DNA of 64,000 bases from JAWVFM01 sp963843315 (GTDB lineage: Bacteria > Actinomycetota > Thermoleophilia > Solirubrobacterales > 70-9): assembly GCA_963843315.1 (NCBI GenBank), contig CAWJJU010000006.1, positions 230,524-294,523 on the forward strand, written 5' to 3'. Under the pieces are notes generated by a model that saw only the letters and a list, made by a program, of their open reading frames with translations, did not search any database and was not told where the DNA came from. Both the position numbers and the translations under genes were made by a program. Shown here piece after piece: positions 59,729 through 64,000 of this stretch. Numbering within the stretch: position 1 is the first letter of the stretch; each line of letters opens with the position of its first letter.

Positions 59729-59934
59729 CCGAACAAAAGAACCAATTAGAATGCCCTTAAATCTTTTTAAAAATATTGTCTTCAAAACCCCGCAATTTTA
59801 GAAGTAAATTTTCCTGTTATTCCTTCTTTTAATAATAAAAAGTCCCCCTTATCTCTTTGGGTTTTTGTGCACAGTATTTCTATTAAAAAAAGCTATTTTT
59901 TTAAATTCCACTGTAAGTGTACTATAAGCGATTT

Positions 59935-60782
59935 CTATGTAGCGTTTTTAGTCAGCTGGAAGAGCTCATTTATGTATGCATTTACGGTTTTCTGGTTTTT
60001 TTTAGCTATTCTTTTTACGGCATCGTTTATTCCAGTAGAGTACTGCACGGCTTTCTTAGGTTTCTCCGTGATCAAGTTTGGCATGCCAACATTCAGTCGC
60101 CATCTTTCTCAGCACAAGCTTCCTTTGGGTGTCGGTTTTGTTTTCGATTTTCAATTCAACGGGCAAACCAAGCGCAAACTCAGCCAAATCAAAAGATCCG
60201 AAAGGCACACGCAATTCAACATTATGAAAACTGGTAATTTTCAAGTCCCGCTCAAGGTTGCTATCATGAATCCTAATTACGTCATTAAACATGGTTTTTC
60301 TCACTGCTTCGATTCCATCCTTGCAGTACTCATTTACGTAGCGTTGGTCGCCTCCGAACAACTCATCAGCACCCTGACCCGCCAACATCACTTTAAAATT
60401 CCCCTCAGCTGCCTTTTCTGCAGCCCAATAAAATGGAATTCAATGCTTGCCTTAATGGGGTCAGGCTCTTCAATTAGCTCCACAACTTTAGGCAAAATCA
60501 TTTCCACATCAGAATCCTTGAACAAATGAACCTGCAGTGGCAAATTTAACTGATCCGCAGCTTTAATTGCTTCTTCATAGCTTGGTTCTCCAAACTAACA
60601 TGCAACAAACTAACTTTTACTCCACACTTGCTTGCCAAAAAAGCCACCAAACTACTGTCCAACCCCCCTGAAAACGCAACGGCAACTTCTTTTAACCCTT
60701 GCACTCGTCGCTCAATTGAATCTTCAAGGAGAACTTGAAGCTTCTTTGCCGCTTCATCCATTGTTATTTGCTTAGGTTCCAT
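59935..60782 (-). pseudogene. Asparagine-synthetase-like ATP-pyrophosphatase, left-arm copy (frameshifted)
   Basis: The N-terminal PP-loop is VAVAFSGGLDSSLVAFLASK, followed by KVSLLHVSLENQ. After slips near 60,595 and 60,470 it continues LAGQGADELFGGDQRYVNEYC and ELRVPFGSFDLAEFALGLPVE, the synthetase domain of AsnB-like amidotransferases. The glutaminase (Ntn) domain is absent, as in several archaeal stand-alone forms. The substrate may be a sugar carboxylate rather than aspartate, given the glycan-type neighbours. Confidence 0.75.
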
Positions 60783-60889
60783 GTAAGTTAAAGTTTTGAT
60801 AGATTTGAACTTGAAACCCTCTTTATTGGCAAACCCAAGGCTTCAGGGCGGAAAAGACACTGGGTTTTCTATTCCAAGTTTCCATAGGG

Positions 60890-60952
60890 CTGTTCGGTTT
60901 GTGGCGAAGGCTGCTATGTTTTTGTTTTCGCCATAATAGAGCGGTTGAACGC
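60890..60952. other. Loop at the centre of the inverted duplication
   Basis: Sixty-three bases separating the arms. Even here a shorter pairing is left (TGGCGAA near 60,902 with TTCGCCA near 60,927), so the true turning point is probably near 60,918 and the loop is a poorly read part of the palindrome. No coding or tRNA-like structure. Confidence 0.6.
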
Positions 60953-61057
60953 CTATGGAAACTTGGAATAGAAAACCCAGTGTCTTTTCCGCCAGGAAGC
61001 CTTGGGTTTGCCAATAAAGAGGGTTTCAAGTTCAAATCTATCAAAACTTTAACTTAC

Positions 61058-61912
61058 ATGGAACCTAAGCAAATAACAATGGATGAAGCGGCAAAGAAGC
61101 TTCAAGTTCTCCTTGAAGATTCAATTGAGCGACGAGTGCAAGGGTTAAAAGAGGTTGCCGTTCGTTTTCAGGGGGGTTGGACAGTAGTTTGGTGGCTTTT
61201 TTTGGCAAGCAAGTGTGGAGACAAAGCTTAGTTTGTTGCATGTTAGTTTGGAGAACCAAGCGGAAACTGAAGAAGCAATTAAAGCTGGGGATCAGTTAAA
61301 TTTGCCACTGCAGGTTCATTTGTTCAAGGATTCTGATGTGGAAATGATTTTGCCTAAAGTTGTGGAGCTAATTGAAAGAGCCTGACCCCATTAAGGCAAG
61401 CATTGGATTGCCATTTTATTGGGCTGCAGAAAAGGCAGCTGAGGGGAATTTTAAAGTGATGTTGGCGGGTCAGGGTGCTGATGAGTTGTTCGGAGGCTAC
61501 CAACGCTACGTAAATGAGTACTGCAAGGATGGAATCGGAGCAGTCAGAAAAACCATGTTTAATGACGTAATTAGGATTCATGATAGCAACCTTGAGCGGG
61601 ACTTGAAAATTACCAGTTTTCATAATGTTGAATTGCGTGTGCCTTTCGGATCTTTTGATTTGGCTGAGTTTACGCTTGGTTTGCCCGTTGAATTGAAAAT
61701 CGAAAACAAAACCGACACCCAAAGGAAGCTGGTGCTGAGAAAGATGGCTTATGAATGTTGGCATGCCAAACTTGATGACGGAGAAACCTAAGAAAGCCGT
61801 GCAGTACTCTACTGGAATAAACGATGCCGTAAAAAGAATAGCTAAAAAAAACCAGAAAACCGTAAATGCATACATAAATGAGCTCTTCCAGCTGACTAAA
61901 AACGCTACATAG
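61058..61912 (+). pseudogene. Asparagine-synthetase-like ATP-pyrophosphatase, right-arm copy
   Basis: Same gene as 59,935-60,782 read on the other arm. Starts MEPKQITMDEAAKKLQVLLE; here the PP-loop is garbled by indels near 61,160-61,230 but the second half is clean: ASIGLPFYWAAEKAAEG, VMLAGQGADELFGGYQRY, VELRVPFGSFDLAEFTLGLP and KLVLRKMAYECWHAKL. The end (AYINELFQLTKNAT) is at 61912 after a slip near 61,790. Together the two copies give a full consensus of about 285 residues. Confidence 0.75.
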
Positions 61913-62135
61913 AAATCGCTTATAGTACACTTACAGTGGAATTTAAAAAAATAGCTTTTTTTAATAGAAATACTGTGCACAAAAACCCAAAGAGATAAGG
62001 GGGACTTTTTATTATTAAAAGAAGAAGTAACAGGAAAATTTACTTCTAAAATTCCGGGGTTTTGAAGACAATATTTTTAAAAAGATTTAAGGGCATTCTA
62101 ATTGGTTCTTTTGTTCGGTTAGTTCCTCTTAAACC

Positions 62136-62952
62136 TCAGCCTCGCCCAGCAATTTTATCGGCTTCAGCTTTAACGTCTTTGTCTTTGATTTCTTCTTTGC
62201 GCTTCTCATTCGATTTAAGATTAACCTAAAAACTCTGAATCGTAGGATTTCAGGAGCAATTCTGTGTTTGGAATCAAGCAGTGACCGCCAATCACACCTG
62301 GAAACATGAGGTCATCAAAACGCACTCGGTGAGTATCTTCGAGAAAATCAACCGTTTCATTAAAGTCAGCGTCAAATGCTTTGGAGATTCGATGCATCTC
62401 TTGGAAGCATGCAATCATCCATGCACGATAAGTGGTTTCGAAGAGTTTAGCTAGTTCGGTTTCTCGACAACTCTTTAATACTTTTACTTTTAGCCCCAGT
62501 TTCTCAAAGTGGACTTGTGCGGCTTTCGCAGCAGCTTCGTTCGCGCCGCCTACATATTTAGTCCACCTCTTCATCTCCCAGATCATATGCTCAGCGCTTT
62601 TGTGTACGCCGCGTGCTGGTGAATGGGCAACTAAGCACTTGCATTTTTCAGCAACTTTGAGGGTAGTTCCTGGGGGAACAGTACTGTTAATGATTGCGAG
62701 TTTAGGGTTAAATTGATCAACATATCCTTCAACCACTTCGGCAAATTTCTCTGGGCTACTGCATGGAAGGCAAACATGCAACGTGTCGATTTTGTTTGTA
62801 ATCTTTTCCTTTATTTGCCCAAGAGCATTCATTTTTGCTTGATCCAGATCTAACCCGTAAACCGCAAAACTCTCTTGCGCATCATTCAATAATGCAAAAA
62901 GGGTGTGGCCGATTTCGCCTAAGCCAATAATCAAGACTTTTTCTTGAGCCAA
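62136..62952 (-). CDS. Nucleotide-sugar dehydrogenase-like protein, right-arm copy (best version)
   Basis: Nearly complete frame: KVLIIGLGEIGHTLFALL, IINSTVPPGTTLKVAEKC, CLVAHSPARGVHKSAEHM, CRETELAKLFETTYRAWM and FPGVIGGHCLIPNTELLL. One slip near 62,223 hides the last about 28 codons, which end ADKIAGRG at 62136. It differs from the left-arm copy by very few substitutions. The Cys of GGHC is kept, as in UDP-ManNAc/UDP-glucose dehydrogenases; the short length and missing central domain make the exact reaction uncertain. Confidence 0.8.
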
Positions 62953-62993
62953 ATGATTGCCTCCGTTTAGTTGAATGTCAAGTTAATGTTAAA

Positions 62994-63002
62994 CTATTTA
63001 AA
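62994..63002 (-). promoter_or_regulatory. Archaeal TATA box, right-arm copy
   Basis: Complement of the 58839-58847 element (TTTAAATAG on the minus strand), 42 bases before the dehydrogenase start at 62952. Just outside it, at about 63,008, near-identity between the arms ends. Confidence 0.5.
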
Positions 63003-63025
63003 TCTGGAGCTCGCAAGGACAAGCT

Positions 63026-63534
63026 ATGCAGAATCCAAAGAAAGGCACAGGCATCATAACTGGTACAAACGTGGAAATAGGCAAGGACGTTGCCATCTGG
63101 AACTACGTTGTAATAGGTGACAACACAAAAATCGGAGACGGCACAACAATTGGAAGCTTTGTTGACATAGGCAAGAAAGTAACTTTAGGCAAAAACTGCA
63201 ACATCCAAGCACATGTAACCATCTCAAACGGCTGCACGCTCGGCGACAATGTTTTCATAGCCCCAAACAGCAGCCTCTTAAACGACAAATACCCTAAAAG
63301 TATCTTGCTGACACCACCCACCATAAAAGATGGAGCTCAAATAGGGGGAGGAGTCACCATCTTGCCAAACGTCACCGTAGGAGAAAAAGCCATAGTAGGC
63401 GGCGGAAGCGTAGTTTCTAAAGATGTGCAACCCAAAACAGTGTTGCAGGATGTCCAGCAAAAGTGGTGATGTCTTTAGAAGTATATGAAGCTAAACGCGA
63501 GGACTTCATAACTAAGTATCAGGTGAAGAAATGA
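63026..63534 (+). CDS. Left-handed beta-helix acyltransferase, right-arm copy
   Basis: Starts MQNPKKGTGIITGTNVEIGKD, then hexapeptide coils IGDGTTIGSFVDIGKKVTLGKNCNIQAHVTISNGCTLGD, PPTIKDGAQIGGGVTILPNVTVGEKAIVGGGSVVSKDV and, after a slip near 63,455, CPAKVVMSLEVYEAKREDF. The fold and motif order fit UDP-sugar N-acetyltransferases (WlbB/PglD-like). About 168 residues. Its stop overlaps the DUF354 start (ATGA), so the two are one operon. Confidence 0.85.
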
Positions 63535-64000
63535 AAATTTGGTACGACGCCTGCACTGGTAAACACACCAGATATGGCGCTGCAATCGGAAAGCAATTAA
63601 GAAAATCAGGACACGAATTTATTTTCACAACCCGAGAACACCCCGACACCATACCACTTGCGAAAATCCTCGGGGAAAAACCTACAGTCGTCGGCAAATA
63701 CAACCCATCCACCCTTGCTTCAAGGCTTGAAGAGAGCGCAGAACGCATCATAGAATTTTCAAAATTATTCAAAGACAACAAACCAGACGTTGCAATATCG
63801 CACCAATCTGTGGAGCTATGCCGAACAGCCTTCGGATTAGGAATCCCCATCATCCTAACAGCTGACACACCACACGCTTTAGCAGTCAACAGATTAACTA
63901 TCCCATTTGCACACTCTGTCGTTGTCTCTGAGGCGTTGCCTAAGAGTTCACAGCAAGATACTGCGCCCAAAATGTCGTTTCCTTCAAAGGCGTCGACGAG
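63531..64000 (+). CDS. DUF354 glycosyltransferase-like protein, right-arm copy (runs off the window)
   Basis: Clean frame from MKIWYDACTGKHTRYGAAIG, with EFIFTTREHPDTIPLAKILG, SRLEESAERIIEFSKLFKDN, KPDVAISHQSVELCRTAFGLGIPIILTADTPHALAVNRLTIPFA and VVVSEALP, to the conserved FKGVDE at the very last base (one slip near 63,945). About 157 residues of an expected about 340. DUF354 members are predicted GT-B-fold enzymes of nucleotide-sugar metabolism; with the neighbouring acyltransferase and dehydrogenase this points to a surface-glycan locus. Confidence 0.85.
   Translation, partial: MKIWYDACTGKHTRYGAAIGKQLRKSGHEFIFTTREHPDTIPLAKILGEKPTVVGKYNPSTLASRLEESAERIIEFSKLFKDNKPDVAISHQSVELCRTAFGLGIPIILTADTPHALAVNRLTIPFAHSVVVSEALPKSSQQDTAPKMSFPSKAST

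Larger units (their letters stand above)
57827..64000. repeat. 6.17-kb inverted duplication (arms 57,827-60,889 and 60,953-64,000)
   Basis: The two halves are reverse complements over their whole length around a centre near 60,920, with a loop of about 60 bases. Innermost arm sequence is TGGGTTTTCTATTCCAAG on the left and its complement on the right. The inner about 2 kb of each arm matches almost base for base apart from indels; 57,990-58,832 versus 63,008-63,840 is only about 75-80 percent alike by eye; the outer about 150 bases match closely again. Most likely a fold-back read or amplification artefact. Confidence 0.92.

Noticed and set aside
60890..60952. Small RNA or tRNA-like gene at the palindrome centre
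   Set aside because: No cloverleaf or promoter; the residual pairing is what an imperfectly read palindrome centre would leave.
57827..64000. Terminal inverted repeat or hairpin telomere of a linear archaeal element (Borg-like)
   Set aside because: The outer end of the left arm runs into bacterial mctB in mid-gene, the arms meet head-on at a loop, and gene fragments are cut at the ends; a chimeric fold-back explains all of this.

Overview
This window looks like the tail of a metagenomic long-read contig in which DNA from three unrelated organisms is joined, so it should be read as three segments rather than one genome. Segment A (1 to about 27,690) is GC-rich and resembles a Thermoleophilia/Solirubrobacterales-type actinobacterium. 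It holds a pilus/cell-wall locus, uvrC, an ABC exporter, a tightly overlapping glycolytic operon (gap-pgk-tpiA-gpmI) followed by tgt, a Ser/Thr kinase with a lipoprotein, argS, and a polysaccharide locus (sugar-phosphate transferase, LPFTG surface protein, two O-antigen-ligase-like proteins, BY-kinase). Segment B (about 27,690 to 57,828) is a Nocardioides-like actinobacterium. It starts inside a formate dehydrogenase operon (fdsB-fdsA-fdsD). It then carries an accessory stretch of ABC transporter, FBP, TetR, LuxR, cupin, methyltransferase and FAD monooxygenase genes with several broken mobile genes. It ends in the conserved actinobacterial block mctB-pyrG-nudix-xerD-helicase-parA-scpA-scpB-rluB-aroH/tyrA-cmk-der, which parallels M. 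tuberculosis Rv1698-Rv1713. Taxon names are inferred from gene content and order, not from a search.

Segment C (about 57,828 to 64,000) is AT-richer, with archaeal-style genes and TATA boxes (possibly Bathyarchaeia/Thaumarchaeota-like, inferred). It is one giant inverted duplication: about 3.06 kb read forward, a loop of about 60 bases near 60,920, then the same about 3.05 kb read back. Each arm carries an asparagine-synthetase-type ATP-pyrophosphatase gene, a nucleotide-sugar dehydrogenase, a left-handed-beta-helix acyltransferase and a DUF354 glycosyltransferase, which together suggest archaeal surface-glycan synthesis.

The joins are abrupt. At about 27,690 an O-antigen ligase loses its start and fdsB loses its N-terminal domain. 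At about 57,828 mctB is cut and an archaeal DUF354 gene begins. At about 32,300 the first 27 codons of an ABC permease run into the end of an arginase-like gene. More than half of the genes contain single-base indels that move the reading frame part-way through while the protein homology continues. This is the pattern of an unpolished long-read consensus, not of mass pseudogenisation. Coordinates given for broken genes span the whole reconstructed gene.

I see no CRISPR array, rRNA or riboswitch. One tRNA (Pro-GGG) is present at 40,906-40,979. The real biology worth keeping is: a possible AroH-TyrA fusion, a VanY plus lytic transglycosylase composite protein, a TetR operator overlapping its own start codon, palindromic repeats inside scpA, an expanded EPAP tail on ScpB, and a small LuxR-cupin-methyltransferase-monooxygenase cluster. 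The archaeal arms also show a mosaic pattern: near-identical blocks flanking a diverged island.
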